From assembly GCA_019912885.1 (NCBI GenBank), contig JAIOHV010000091.1, positions 1-50,141 on the forward strand: DNA of 50,141 nt, read 5' to 3'. Position numbers and translations under genes: made by a program. The notes under the pieces were generated by a model. It did no database searches and was not told the DNA's origin. It saw only the letters and a program-made list of their open reading frames with translations. Below, piece after piece: positions 33,095 to 41,233 of this stretch. Positions within the stretch are counted from its first letter, which is position 1, and every line of letters begins with the position of its first letter. This stretch comes from a bacterium. Its GTDB lineage: Bacteria > Lernaellota > Lernaellaia > JACKCT01.

Positions 33095-34636
33095 ATGACA
33101 CGCACGCGCGAGGGCGCCATCGCGGCGGGCGTGTTCGCGTTGTATGTCGTGCTGCGCGTTTGGACCTTCACGCAGTCCGACAACGGCATCGACTTTCATC
33201 ACAACGCTTACGACCGGGGCTTGTTTGTCGCCGAGTGGGTGACAAGCGAACGCATCGTTCCGGACATCACGTACGGGCCGGCGAGCTTTTATCTCATCGC
33301 CGCGACGATGGCGTTTGTGCCGGACCCGACTCTGGCCGCGCGCGTATTGGCGTTCGTTTCTTCCATCGCCCTGTTCATCGTCGTGTGGCTCGTGACGCGG
33401 CGGCTTTGGGGCGCCGGCGCGGCGATCGCGGCGACGCTGCTGCTCGCGTTTCATCCGCATGGGATCCGGCTTTCCGTCGTAGGGCTGGAGATGATGCCCT
33501 ACGCGTTTTTCCTGGTGGCCGGCTTTGCCGCCCTCGCGCGTTTCGAGACGCGCGACGGCCGCGCGTTTGACGCGCTCGCGGCCGGCCTTTTGTTCACGCT
33601 CGCCGCCGCGACGCGTTTCGACGGATGGATCGTGCTCCCCATCGCCGGCGTGTTTGCGCTTGTGCGCCGCGTGTCGACGGGCCTTGTCTTCAACGCATGC
33701 GCCGCGGCGTTTCCGGTGGCTTGGCTCGCGTACAACTACGACTACAGCGGCAGGCCGTTCCATTTTCTCGCGGTCGCCGGGCGCGTCGCCGAAGTGCACA
33801 TGGGCGATCTGTCGGTCGCCGAGCGGATCGTCCAGTGGCCGGTCATCCTCGCCCGCTACGCGCCGTTGCCAACGCTGCTACTCGGGCTGGCGGCAATTGG
33901 GCTTGCGTGGCGCTCGCGAGCGGCGCGCCCTCTCCTTTTTGCGTGGATCGCCACGATTCTGGTTTTCATGGCGCGCACGGCCGGCGGTTCGATGGGAACC
34001 AACGAAACCAAATACGTCATGCCGGTGGTGGTGATGATGATTCCGCAGGCCGGGCGCGCGCTCGAAAGACTCGCGCGCGGATCGCGCGGCGGGCGTATCG
34101 CGGCGGCGGCGACGCTGACTCTTGTCGCGGTGTGGTCGTTGTCCGTGACGGTGAAGGACAATCGCCGCTTCGCCGCCGCGCGCGGTCTGGCCGAGCAGGC
34201 GGCGTTCCTGTCCGGCATCGACGAGGGCCGCGTGATGATCGGGACGAGCGACAAGGGTTATCTGCAAGTCGAGGCCAAACTTGGCGGCGAGCGCGCGATC
34301 GGCGCGGACATCAGCGACGCAACCGGAAGGCTCGACGGCGACCAGGTCCATCGCCGGTTATCGGAAGGCGGACCCATCTATCTCGCGTACCAATACGGGT
34401 CACCCATCGACTTCGCGCCGCTGATGCGCCTGCCGGAACAGGCGCGGCTCGCCACGTGGCGGGGCATCGCGTTCGAGCGCGTGTTCTGGTCGTCGGACAA
34501 AAAATACGCGGTTTACAAGGTGGAGCCCGGCGGTGGCTTGGCGGATTCGGGAGCGGTCGCGCCGGCGGGCGATGGCGTGGGCGCGGCCAAGGATTCGGGC
34601 GCGGCCGATAACACGGGCGGCGCCGACGACGGCTGA
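33095..34636 (+). CDS. Polytopic membrane glycosyltransferase-like protein (PMT/ArnT type)
   Basis: 513 residues with about ten membrane helices in residues 1-370 (AGVFALYVVLRVWTF, LAFVSSIALFIVVWLVTRRLW, MMPYAFFLVAGFAAL, LPTLLLGLAAIGLAW). The first periplasmic loop has the sequence HHNAYDRGLFVAEWV, with the acidic residue expected near the catalytic position of GT-C enzymes (GT39/GT83), which use a polyprenyl-phosphate sugar on the outer face of the inner membrane. A soluble C-terminal part follows. The last 35 or so residues are low-complexity Gly/Ala/Asp and lie over the 3' end of the convergent gene (overlap 34513-34636). It follows rfbD by 22 bases, so it is likely co-transcribed. Confidence 0.72.
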   Translation: MTRTREGAIAAGVFALYVVLRVWTFTQSDNGIDFHHNAYDRGLFVAEWVTSERIVPDITYGPASFYLIAATMAFVPDPTLAARVLAFVSSIALFIVVWLVTRRLWGAGAAIAATLLLAFHPHGIRLSVVGLEMMPYAFFLVAGFAALARFETRDGRAFDALAAGLLFTLAAATRFDGWIVLPIAGVFALVRRVSTGLVFNACAAAFPVAWLAYNYDYSGRPFHFLAVAGRVAEVHMGDLSVAERIVQWPVILARYAPLPTLLLGLAAIGLAWRSRAARPLLFAWIATILVFMARTAGGSMGTNETKYVMPVVVMMIPQAGRALERLARGSRGGRIAAAATLTLVAVWSLSVTVKDNRRFAAARGLAEQAAFLSGIDEGRVMIGTSDKGYLQVEAKLGGERAIGADISDATGRLDGDQVHRRLSEGGPIYLAYQYGSPIDFAPLMRLPEQARLATWRGIAFERVFWSSDKKYAVYKVEPGGGLADSGAVAPAGDGVGAAKDSGAADNTGGADDG

Positions 34637-36390
34637 GCGGCGCCCCACGCGTTCGCGGCGCGCGGGCCGAATGGCCGGAATCCCTTGCGCCGGTAGACGC
34701 GCATCTGGACGCGATCGAAACGGCGCGGCGCCTCATAGATCGGCACGCGCTCGAAACGGTCGCGCACGTTGACGCCGTTGAAGAAGAGCGACATGCGATC
34801 AGTCACGCGATCGTGGCGAACTTCGAGACGACAGGCCGCCAAATCGGGCAAGAGCCGATTCCACGGGACGATCTGCTCGAAGACGCTGTAACCATCCACA
34901 ACGATAAAATCGATTTCGTCGGGTGAACGCGGATTGTCGTCGAGCGCCGCGGTCTCGAGTGTTTCGATATCGAATCCGCAGACGCGGCCGAACATGTAAG
35001 CCCGGTCGGTGAACCGGCAGTTGCCCCAGATGACGCGGCGCGTCCGCTCCTCGTCGCAGCCGGCAAACACGATTTTCGCGGCACGCAGATAGGTGCCGCG
35101 CCCGATCTTCGGCACGTCTTCGATATTTCGATAAGCCGTGAGCCCGCCGCCGACGACGGTCGCCAGTACCAGGACGAGGCGCAGCACCCGATTCATGCCG
35201 CGAAAGGCTGACGCCGCGACGACGACGCCCAACGGAAACAGCGGCGCGAGGTAGTCCTCGAAGGTGCCATAAAAAAAGAGCAGAACGAGTATCCCCGACG
35301 CGGCGACGACGACGAAGGGGCCGAAGTGGTTGTCGCGCCACCTTCGCCGGGCGAGGAGAAAAACGATGAGAAGCGGCCATAACGAAAACGGCCAACTGCG
35401 CTCCAGGAGGATTCGCGCATATCGGTAAAACGCGCGAAACGGCCTCGTGGCGATGAGCGCGTCGTCCGCGTCGTCGAATTCGATGTCGTCGATGATGTCG
35501 GATGCCTCGCGGCCGTATTCGCCCAGAAGCGGGTAGATCGTGTCGGGATTCAGGTAATACGGCGCGCCGATAATGAGACCGATGGCAAACGCAAGCAGGC
35601 CGTTGCGAACGATGTTCCGGCGAAGCCCAGGGGTCGAGGCTCGCCATCGACGCGCAAACGTCAACGCCGTGATCGGAAATATGTAAATGACAAAGAGGTA
35701 ATACGTCATGGCTCCGCCGCCGCAGATGGCCGCGAAGGCGAGCGTCGAGCGGCGCCGGACGAATACATCCATCCGCAGCAACACGAAAAGCGCCGCCAGC
35801 GTCGTCGCGGCCAGGGGCATGGCCGGCGTGAACTGGGAAAGCTCCGGAAGCGTCTCCGGCAACATGGCGACGACGGCCGTAACGCCCGCGGCGTATAGCG
35901 GCGGCGCGTACGCGCGCGCGAGTCCGTATACGGACAACATCAGCAGAAGGAAAAAGGGATATTGCGAGGCGACGGTCGAAACGTAAAAGCCGACTTTTTC
36001 CGCAAGTCGGTCGCGAACGGCGATCGCGAGCACGTAACGGATCGGAGGATAGCGCACGTGCCGGTTGAAAAGGATGTCGAACAGCGGAGGCTCGTAGGCC
36101 TCGCCGCCTTCGTTCAATCGATATTCGATGAGGCGGACGTTGATGAGATGCCCATAGACGTCCTTGCCGGTCGGATACGACGACGATTGAAGCGTCGTAT
36201 AACTCAGGGCGAGAAGGATCAGCGCGGCGACGACGACGAGCGAAAGGCCCGCGGCATCGGATCGCCACCAGGGGATCGCGGCGGTCCCTAACCCGTCCGG
36301 TGGCGCGCCGAGCCCGGCCGCGTCACGTTCGGCGGACAAACGCCGCCCCGTGCGATCGACGGACCGATCGCGATGGGAATCTTCTTGCAT
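34513..36390 (-). CDS. Polytopic membrane protein, glycosyltransferase-like
   Basis: 625 residues with about ten to twelve hydrophobic helices between residues 48 and 430 (LSLVVVAALILLALSYTT, FFLLLMLSVYGLARAY, YYLFVIYIFPITALTF, ILVLLFFYGTF). The first loop YGHLINVRLIEYRL and the architecture are those of PMT-like GT-C proteins, with a soluble C-terminal domain (IDFIVVDGYSVFEQIVPW). The ATG at 36388-36390 stands only 4 bases after the 3' end of the tRNA-Leu gene on the same strand, leaving no room for a separate Shine-Dalgarno outside the tRNA; a TTG 17 codons downstream (about 36339) is an alternative. The C-terminal 42 residues are Pro/Ala/Ser low-complexity and overlap the convergent gene. 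Confidence 0.68.
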   Translation of the reverse strand: MQEDSHRDRSVDRTGRRLSAERDAAGLGAPPDGLGTAAIPWWRSDAAGLSLVVVAALILLALSYTTLQSSSYPTGKDVYGHLINVRLIEYRLNEGGEAYEPPLFDILFNRHVRYPPIRYVLAIAVRDRLAEKVGFYVSTVASQYPFFLLLMLSVYGLARAYAPPLYAAGVTAVVAMLPETLPELSQFTPAMPLAATTLAALFVLLRMDVFVRRRSTLAFAAICGGGAMTYYLFVIYIFPITALTFARRWRASTPGLRRNIVRNGLLAFAIGLIIGAPYYLNPDTIYPLLGEYGREASDIIDDIEFDDADDALIATRPFRAFYRYARILLERSWPFSLWPLLIVFLLARRRWRDNHFGPFVVVAASGILVLLFFYGTFEDYLAPLFPLGVVVAASAFRGMNRVLRLVLVLATVVGGGLTAYRNIEDVPKIGRGTYLRAAKIVFAGCDEERTRRVIWGNCRFTDRAYMFGRVCGFDIETLETAALDDNPRSPDEIDFIVVDGYSVFEQIVPWNRLLPDLAACRLEVRHDRVTDRMSLFFNGVNVRDRFERVPIYEAPRRFDRVQMRVYRRKGFRPFGPRAANAWGAAQPSSAPPVLSAAPESLAAPTPSPAGATAPESAKPPPGSTL

Positions 36391-36394
36391 GCAA

Positions 36395-36478
36395 TGCCAA
36401 GGGCGGGAATCGAACCCGCATGTCCTTGCGGACGCGAGATTTTGAGTCTCGTGCGTATACCAGTTTCGCCACCTTGGC
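36395..36478 (-). tRNA. tRNA-Leu (anticodon CAA)
   Basis: On the minus strand an 84-base cloverleaf can be drawn. The acceptor stem GCCAAGG pairs with CCTTGGC plus discriminator A. The anticodon stem CGAGA/TCTCG holds the loop CTCAAAA with anticodon CAA. A long variable arm (GCGTCCGCAAGGACATGC) is typical of tRNA-Leu. The T arm is GCGGGTTCGATTCCCGC. The 3' CCA is not encoded. It decodes UUG. The gene sits directly upstream of the membrane-protein gene at 36390. Confidence 0.93.
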
Positions 36479-36531
36479 GGCGCGGCGGAAAGGAGTTTAG
36501 TCGCGAGCGTTGGCGTGTCAAACGATCGGAC

Positions 36532-36594
36532 GAGGATCGAGGATCGAGGATTGAGGATTGAGGATCGAGGATCGAGGATTGAGGATTGAGGATT
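36532..36594. repeat. 7-bp tandem repeat, nine copies (GAGGATC/GAGGATT)
   Basis: Nine contiguous heptamers GAGGAT(C/T), in the order C C T T C C T T T, in the 266-base gap between tRNA-Leu and the EamA transporter gene. Shorter runs of the same unit occur at 49216-49243 and, in reverse complement, inside the glycosyltransferase gene near 5543-5576. Confidence 0.9.
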
Positions 36595-36600
36595 GAGTGT

Positions 36601-36672
36601 CTGTCATCCTGAGCGCAGCGAAGGATCTCGCCATTTGACCGCGAAGACCCTTCGCTTCGCTCAGGGTGGCAA
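36601..36672. repeat. Inverted pair of CTGAGCGAAGCGAAG-type repeats
   Basis: TCCTGAGCGCAGCGAAGGATC at about 36606-36627 and, in the opposite orientation, ACCCTTCGCTTCGCTCAGGGT at about 36648-36668 can pair into a long imperfect hairpin. The same element recurs at 3037, 15772 and 41742-41920. On transcription it could act as a bidirectional terminator between the converging and neighbouring units; the rest of the gap to 36744 shows no gene. Confidence 0.75.
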
Positions 36673-36744
36673 GGCCGTGCTCTCAGTGTCTTCTTCGTGT
36701 TGAAATGCGATTCAATCCGCAATCCGCAATCCGCATTTTCTCGC

Positions 36745-37695
36745 TTACCCGCTGCGCGCCTGCTGCTCGAATCCCAGCTTCAGAGTGGCCATCGCGCCGG
36801 CGCCGACGACTAGGAGCGTGCCGACGATCTGCCACGCGCCCGGCAGCTCGCCGAAAACGGGGATCGCCAGGAGGTGCACCATGATGACGCCGATGTAAGA
36901 CAGCGAGCTGATTTTCGCCGCGCGCTCCAGCGAATACGCCGTCGTCATGGCAAGCTGGCCGAGGCCGCCGGTGAGGCCGGTCAAAAGCAGATAGGCCGCG
37001 GCCTCGGCGCTCGGCGTCTCCCAGGTCAGCGCCGACGCGACGCAGAACACGACGGACGCGAAGATCGAAAAATGCAGCACGATGGCCTCGCGCGTCTCGC
37101 CGGGGCCGAGCATGCGCAGCGACACCATCGCGACCGAATACGCCACGGCGCCGGCGGCGGCGACGAGCGCGAGGTCGATCGCCACTTGAAAGGTCGGCTT
37201 GACGACAAGCGCCATGCCCAGGAACGCGAACGGGATCGCCCACGCCACGCGCGGTTCGACGCGCTCTTTCAGGATCGGCCAGGACAACAGCGCGACGTAG
37301 ATCGGGCCGGTGGAGTGGATGGTCACCGCGTCGCCGAGCGGAATGCGTGCGTTGGAAAGCACGTAAAACACCGTGACCGCGGAAAGCGTGCCGAACACGC
37401 TGCGCGTCCAGGCGACCTTGTGATTGACGATCCGAAGCGAGCGGTTGCGCGAAACGGCAAAGCCCCACGCGAGCAGCGCGCCGACGACGAAACGCGACGC
37501 GGCGATCTCCGGCCACGGCACGCTGTTCGCGCCCACTCGGGTGAACACGCTCATCATCGCGAAAAGGAACTGCGCGAGGAGCATCCACGTCACGCCGCGA
37601 TGAAGCAGCGGGATGCGCGCGGGCGCGAGACGCTCGTCGGCGATTTCGCGAGCGGTCTTGCCGGGGGACGATTCGTGGGCGGCGGCTTGAGGCAT
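36745..37695 (-). CDS. EamA/DMT-family transporter
   Basis: 316 residues with ten predicted membrane helices in two homologous halves. The first half starts about residue 34 (GVTWMLLAQFLFAMMSVFTRVG) and the second about residue 177 (LALVAAAGAVAYSVAMVSLRML), the usual tandem EamA arrangement. Signature positions include the PWPEIAASRFVVGALL and RIPLGDAVTIHSTGPIYVALL segments. It is an inner-membrane drug/metabolite-type exporter or nucleotide-sugar-like transporter; the substrate cannot be told. It appears to be transcribed alone. No strong Shine-Dalgarno is seen ahead of the ATG at 37693-37695. Confidence 0.85.
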   Translation of the reverse strand: MPQAAAHESSPGKTAREIADERLAPARIPLLHRGVTWMLLAQFLFAMMSVFTRVGANSVPWPEIAASRFVVGALLAWGFAVSRNRSLRIVNHKVAWTRSVFGTLSAVTVFYVLSNARIPLGDAVTIHSTGPIYVALLSWPILKERVEPRVAWAIPFAFLGMALVVKPTFQVAIDLALVAAAGAVAYSVAMVSLRMLGPGETREAIVLHFSIFASVVFCVASALTWETPSAEAAAYLLLTGLTGGLGQLAMTTAYSLERAAKISSLSYIGVIMVHLLAIPVFGELPGAWQIVGTLLVVGAGAMATLKLGFEQQARSG

Positions 37696-38225
37696 ACGAG
37701 GAAGCGCCCGAACGCATTTCGCGCGGGCGGGCTATTCCTAAGCGATGCGGCGCGGGGATGCAAGACGCGCGGGGCGTGCGGCGATGGTCGTGCCGTAAAC
37801 GCCAGCGACCGGCCTTCACAGCTTGCCAGGCGATTGCTACGCTGCGACGTCAGTGCCGCAAACGCAGCGAAGCGGAGTGCGCGGTCCGCACCGCCCCGGC
37901 ATACCGATTTCAAATACCGCGTCGCTTCGTCCGAATCGCGACGGCTACACTCCGCGACAGGGGGTTGCCGGCGCGCGGTATCCTCGGCACGGGGCCGCTG
38001 CCGATCCGCACGGAACACCCCAACCCCGCTTCCGTCGCGACGCGCAGAAATGAATGCACGCGCCTCCAACCACTACGCGCCCCAACTGCGCCTGTTGCGG
38101 CTCCCCGCTTTTTTTGCAACGATCATCGATCGAAAACGCCAAAAGGCGATCGTCCGGTGGCCGTTCCGAACCCGGAACGAGTCGTTCGAATTCGGAGAGC
38201 ACGTAGATCAAAAGGAAATTTCGTC
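37696..38225. other. 530-base non-coding stretch with one diverged hairpin repeat
   Basis: No convincing gene. The frame of the downstream CDS is open through here but Arg-rich and lacks coding character. About 37844-37890 is a single copy of the element that is tandemly amplified at 49433-49798: GCGACGTCAGTGCCGCAAAC, then a short variable centre, then GGAGTGCGCGGTC. The segment 38060-38225 becomes AT-richer, leading into the two-gene block, and ends with AAAAGGAAA ahead of the GTG at 38226. A promoter for that gene should lie here but no clear -35/-10 pair stands out. Confidence 0.6.
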
Positions 38226-39335
38226 GTGACGAGATTACGCGAAGACTTGCTAAATTTTCTTCGAACAAATCCTGAGGCGATCTATCGACGACTCGACCCA
38301 ACGCCCGAGGCATTCCGTTTGGTGGTGCGACATCTGCGCCATGAGAAGCGGTGGCTGGATTCGGCAATCGTCCCCGTCCTCGCTAAACTAGCGGATACTC
38401 AGCAGCCCGTCGCCAATTTAACGTTCACCTACGATCCGCCGCTGCCGCCCGCTCTCGTTGACGAGTTGCAAGACCTCTATCGTTATTCCTTGAACCGGCA
38501 ACTGATGGACCGAAGAGGGCGATACGGTCAAATGCGGCGTAGCGCGAACAAGATGGCGCCTGCGAATCCGGCGTTTTGTTGCGCGTTACTGAATCTCCTT
38601 GAACGGGCAAGCAGCGTGCGCGTGGCCGACCGCGCGATCTGCGAGGCACTGGCCGCGGATAACCCGCAACTCGAAATCTCCATGATGTCCCAGTACCTCG
38701 TAATGGTGAACCCGTATGTCTACACGACCATGAACCGGAAAAGCGAGGCCATGGTGCGCGCGGTCACGCATGACGACGTGACGTCGCTTCACCCGCGCGA
38801 CTACTTCCGCATAATTCCGAGCATGCGCAACGCCCTGATGAAACTGACACGATGGCTGGCCGTTCCGGAGCGAACGCTCGTTGATTTCCCAACCTTTGAA
38901 TTGATTCTCGAAACCTTCGGCCACAGAAAGCTGTTTCGCGAGGCCGGTATTGAGTTTTCTCCGAAGGCGCCTGGGTCCAACGACGACCCGCAGACCGTTG
39001 CCATCCGAGACGACTGGTCGAATGAGCCGACTATTCGCACCAATTTGGTTGAGGCCGCAAAAAAGTATTTCGTGGACAAGGTTGGAGTAACGTCGTTACT
39101 TCACATTCCGCGCTCCGATCGCTCGGTTCACGATTTTGAGGTGAAATCAAACGACGGCAATCTGTTCGTATTGGTTGGCGATCGCGCTGCTGGTGAAACA
39201 CTGGCCCCGCTCACGACGAGACAGCGGAACTTTGTTAATGCCTTGCTTCCGACCGGCGCGGTGCGCGTGGCATACGTAGAATTGCGTGCCAATGGCGAGA
39301 CCAATGTGTGGGTTACGAGTACAATGGAAGAATGA
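38226..39335 (+). CDS. Unknown protein with possible E-x-K nuclease-like C-terminus
   Basis: About 369 residues from GTG at 38226, with AAGGAAA about ten bases upstream. I do not recognise the family. The N-terminal 240 residues are helical and charged (LREDLLNFLRTNPEAIYRRL, LLNLLERASSVRVADRAICE, HPRDYFRIIPSMRNALMKL). The C-terminal part has alternating strands and HDFEVKSNDGNLFVLVG with E305-V306-K307, followed by TTRQRNFVNAL and VRVAYVELRANG. That resembles the (D/E)-x-K strand of PD-(D/E)XK or DUF3883-type nuclease-like domains, but the preceding acidic residue is not firmly placed. Base composition is more AT-rich than its neighbours, suggesting acquisition by transfer. It converges on the J-domain gene, with 50 bases between stops. 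Confidence 0.55.
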   Translation: MTRLREDLLNFLRTNPEAIYRRLDPTPEAFRLVVRHLRHEKRWLDSAIVPVLAKLADTQQPVANLTFTYDPPLPPALVDELQDLYRYSLNRQLMDRRGRYGQMRRSANKMAPANPAFCCALLNLLERASSVRVADRAICEALAADNPQLEISMMSQYLVMVNPYVYTTMNRKSEAMVRAVTHDDVTSLHPRDYFRIIPSMRNALMKLTRWLAVPERTLVDFPTFELILETFGHRKLFREAGIEFSPKAPGSNDDPQTVAIRDDWSNEPTIRTNLVEAAKKYFVDKVGVTSLLHIPRSDRSVHDFEVKSNDGNLFVLVGDRAAGETLAPLTTRQRNFVNALLPTGAVRVAYVELRANGETNVWVTSTMEE

Positions 39336-39385
39336 TGTGCTTTCGAATCCAGATTCACTTTCGTAATCCAAAGTTCTCGGGCCGC

Positions 39386-41233
39386 TTATAACGCCAATTC
39401 GTTCACGACGACTTGGTGCTGGCGCGTTTGCACGACCGCACCTCCGTCGACAGCGTAAATTGCCCGGATCGGGTCACGCGTATTCAACTCACCTATCTTT
39501 TCGCCAGCCTTTGTGAACCACCTCAATCGTTTGCTTGTAAGGAGCCCAAACCCCGTCCGTGAAATGATCATTCGTCCTTGATGGAAAACGTCGAGGAAAG
39601 CAGCGAGTTTGGTCTTGTTCTCGACGACGTATAGCCGGGTCGGCGTCAAGAAGTAAGTGAACTGTCCGACGGCGACAATTTCGGTTGGACAAGTCCCAAC
39701 ATCGTATACGATTATCGGTTCGCCCTTTCTTGAAACCAGAATCACCTTGCCGGAATATGTTGCCAAGTAACTTCCACCATCGTCACCAGAGAAGCTGGCT
39801 TCGTAAATCCAATCCTGAGGCGTCCCACAGAAAAACTCCAACCGGGCGCCATCGATTTCCCAAACATAATCGGGCGCCGTACGAGCGAAGTACGTGACAT
39901 CAGATTCGTCGAAACTGAGTGACTTCGGGTCGACACCTGTCAGAACCTCGAACGCTCTGTTCAACGCCTTCATTTTTTCTGCCGCCGCCGGATCGCCGGG
40001 ATTCCGGTCGGGATGGCAAGTGAGAGCCAAAGTGCGATATCTTCGCTTGATTTCCGCGGGACTAACAGGCAGCGATAAACCAAGGAGCTGAAGTGCCGCA
40101 TCGACTTCCCAACCTACTCCGAATCGTTCGCTGCGTCCGACAACCCGCTTCCAGCCCTCGTTTAGCGGCGTCACCAAACCCCAAACGGCGCGACCATCCA
40201 ATGTGCAACACCACGCCTCGTCAGCTAACGTGAATAGATAACGGTCGCCCTCTTGGGCGATGTCAACCGCTCGCACCTGAGATTTGAACTCCCCCCAATA
40301 ATTCGTATCAATCGTCCGGAAATGCTCGACGACTCGCGGATCGTCGCGAAGGTTTGTCTCGACGACGATTTTCAACGCGGCGTCGTAAACGTGAAGGAAT
40401 CCGCTCGAGTCCATAATCGCGATACTTGAACCCGCAGCACCAATCCCTGTGCGATACGCGTCATGTTGCAACCCAAGTTCCCCGACGACGCGCCCGTGCC
40501 GGTCAACGCGGCGAAGGACGCATTTTACCGCTCGGCGTTTTACGCTCGAGCCCGAACGATCGAGAAACCAAGTGCCAGCCTCGTCGATTGCCGCGATCTC
40601 GAACGCCGGGTCGGGGCGCTCGTCTTTATTGAGCGCTCGTACCCTCGCAAGACTCCAAGGTGATTCTTCCGACACCGTGAATAGCGGCAACGACGACCGG
40701 CCTAGAACGTCAACGGGAGTGTAGTCGTGCTTTGTTCCGGCCTTGTCCATTTGCGCAAGGATCTTATTAAATCGGTTGCGATCGACATCTTTGACGTCAT
40801 CGGGAACCAGCTCAAATAGGTCGACGCACTGTTTCGCAGCAGCGATTAGTTTTCCGGACTGCATCCGCTGGAGGATGAGCTTGCGGTACGCCTTACCAAT
40901 TATGTCGCCGACATAACCTTGTCGTTGTTCGCGGGACAAGTTCGCGGCGAGCTTTACGACTTTCGTATGCTCCCCATTAAACCCTGCCCGAATCACTGGG
41001 CCAATCAACGGATCGTCGTATTCGCGGTTGAATTCGTCGCGACCGTCAACTTCCCAGGGGGGTGGGGACGGCGGAAGTGGGATGTATTCTGCTTTTGACC
41101 AATCAAGCTCGGTTGGCGGCTCCCGCCGTCCAGAATTCCTATTTGAAACAGATGGGCGGCGCTCCAGCCGCGAAGATTGAGGCGACTCTTCTTCATTGGC
41201 CTTGCCGAAAAGCCTTGACAGTTGGTCGGACAT
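39386..41233 (-). CDS. J-domain protein embedded in beta-propeller-like sequence
   Basis: About 615 residues from the ATG at 41231-41233, with AAGGGG upstream; a TTG at 41284 would lengthen it. Residues about 1-75 are polar and Pro-rich. About 75-170 are helical. About 180-370 and 440-610 have short strand repeats (FEIAAIDEAGTWFLDRSG, SSIAIMDSSGFLHVYDAAL, GGSYLATYSGKVILVSRKG, TPTRLYVVENKTKL) that look like beta-propeller blades. Between them sits a J domain: ALQLLGLSLPVSPAEIKRRY, then the HPD motif at H407-P408-D409 and AAEKMKALNRAFEVLTG. J domains recruit and stimulate Hsp70. The central placement is unusual for a co-chaperone. No Hsp70 is adjacent. Base composition is AT-richer than the surroundings. 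Confidence 0.72.
   Translation of the reverse strand: MSDQLSRLFGKANEEESPQSSRLERRPSVSNRNSGRREPPTELDWSKAEYIPLPPSPPPWEVDGRDEFNREYDDPLIGPVIRAGFNGEHTKVVKLAANLSREQRQGYVGDIIGKAYRKLILQRMQSGKLIAAAKQCVDLFELVPDDVKDVDRNRFNKILAQMDKAGTKHDYTPVDVLGRSSLPLFTVSEESPWSLARVRALNKDERPDPAFEIAAIDEAGTWFLDRSGSSVKRRAVKCVLRRVDRHGRVVGELGLQHDAYRTGIGAAGSSIAIMDSSGFLHVYDAALKIVVETNLRDDPRVVEHFRTIDTNYWGEFKSQVRAVDIAQEGDRYLFTLADEAWCCTLDGRAVWGLVTPLNEGWKRVVGRSERFGVGWEVDAALQLLGLSLPVSPAEIKRRYRTLALTCHPDRNPGDPAAAEKMKALNRAFEVLTGVDPKSLSFDESDVTYFARTAPDYVWEIDGARLEFFCGTPQDWIYEASFSGDDGGSYLATYSGKVILVSRKGEPIIVYDVGTCPTEIVAVGQFTYFLTPTRLYVVENKTKLAAFLDVFHQGRMIISRTGFGLLTSKRLRWFTKAGEKIGELNTRDPIRAIYAVDGGAVVQTRQHQVVVNELAL

Noticed and set aside
36288-36722. 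144-codon minus-strand frame across the tRNA
   Set aside because: It translates the tRNA and the heptad and CTGAGCGAAG repeats; no coding features.
37758-38225. N-terminal extension of the gene at 38226
   Set aside because: Arg/Cys-rich translation crossing a copy of the hairpin repeat; a Shine-Dalgarno-like AAGGAAA supports the GTG at 38226.
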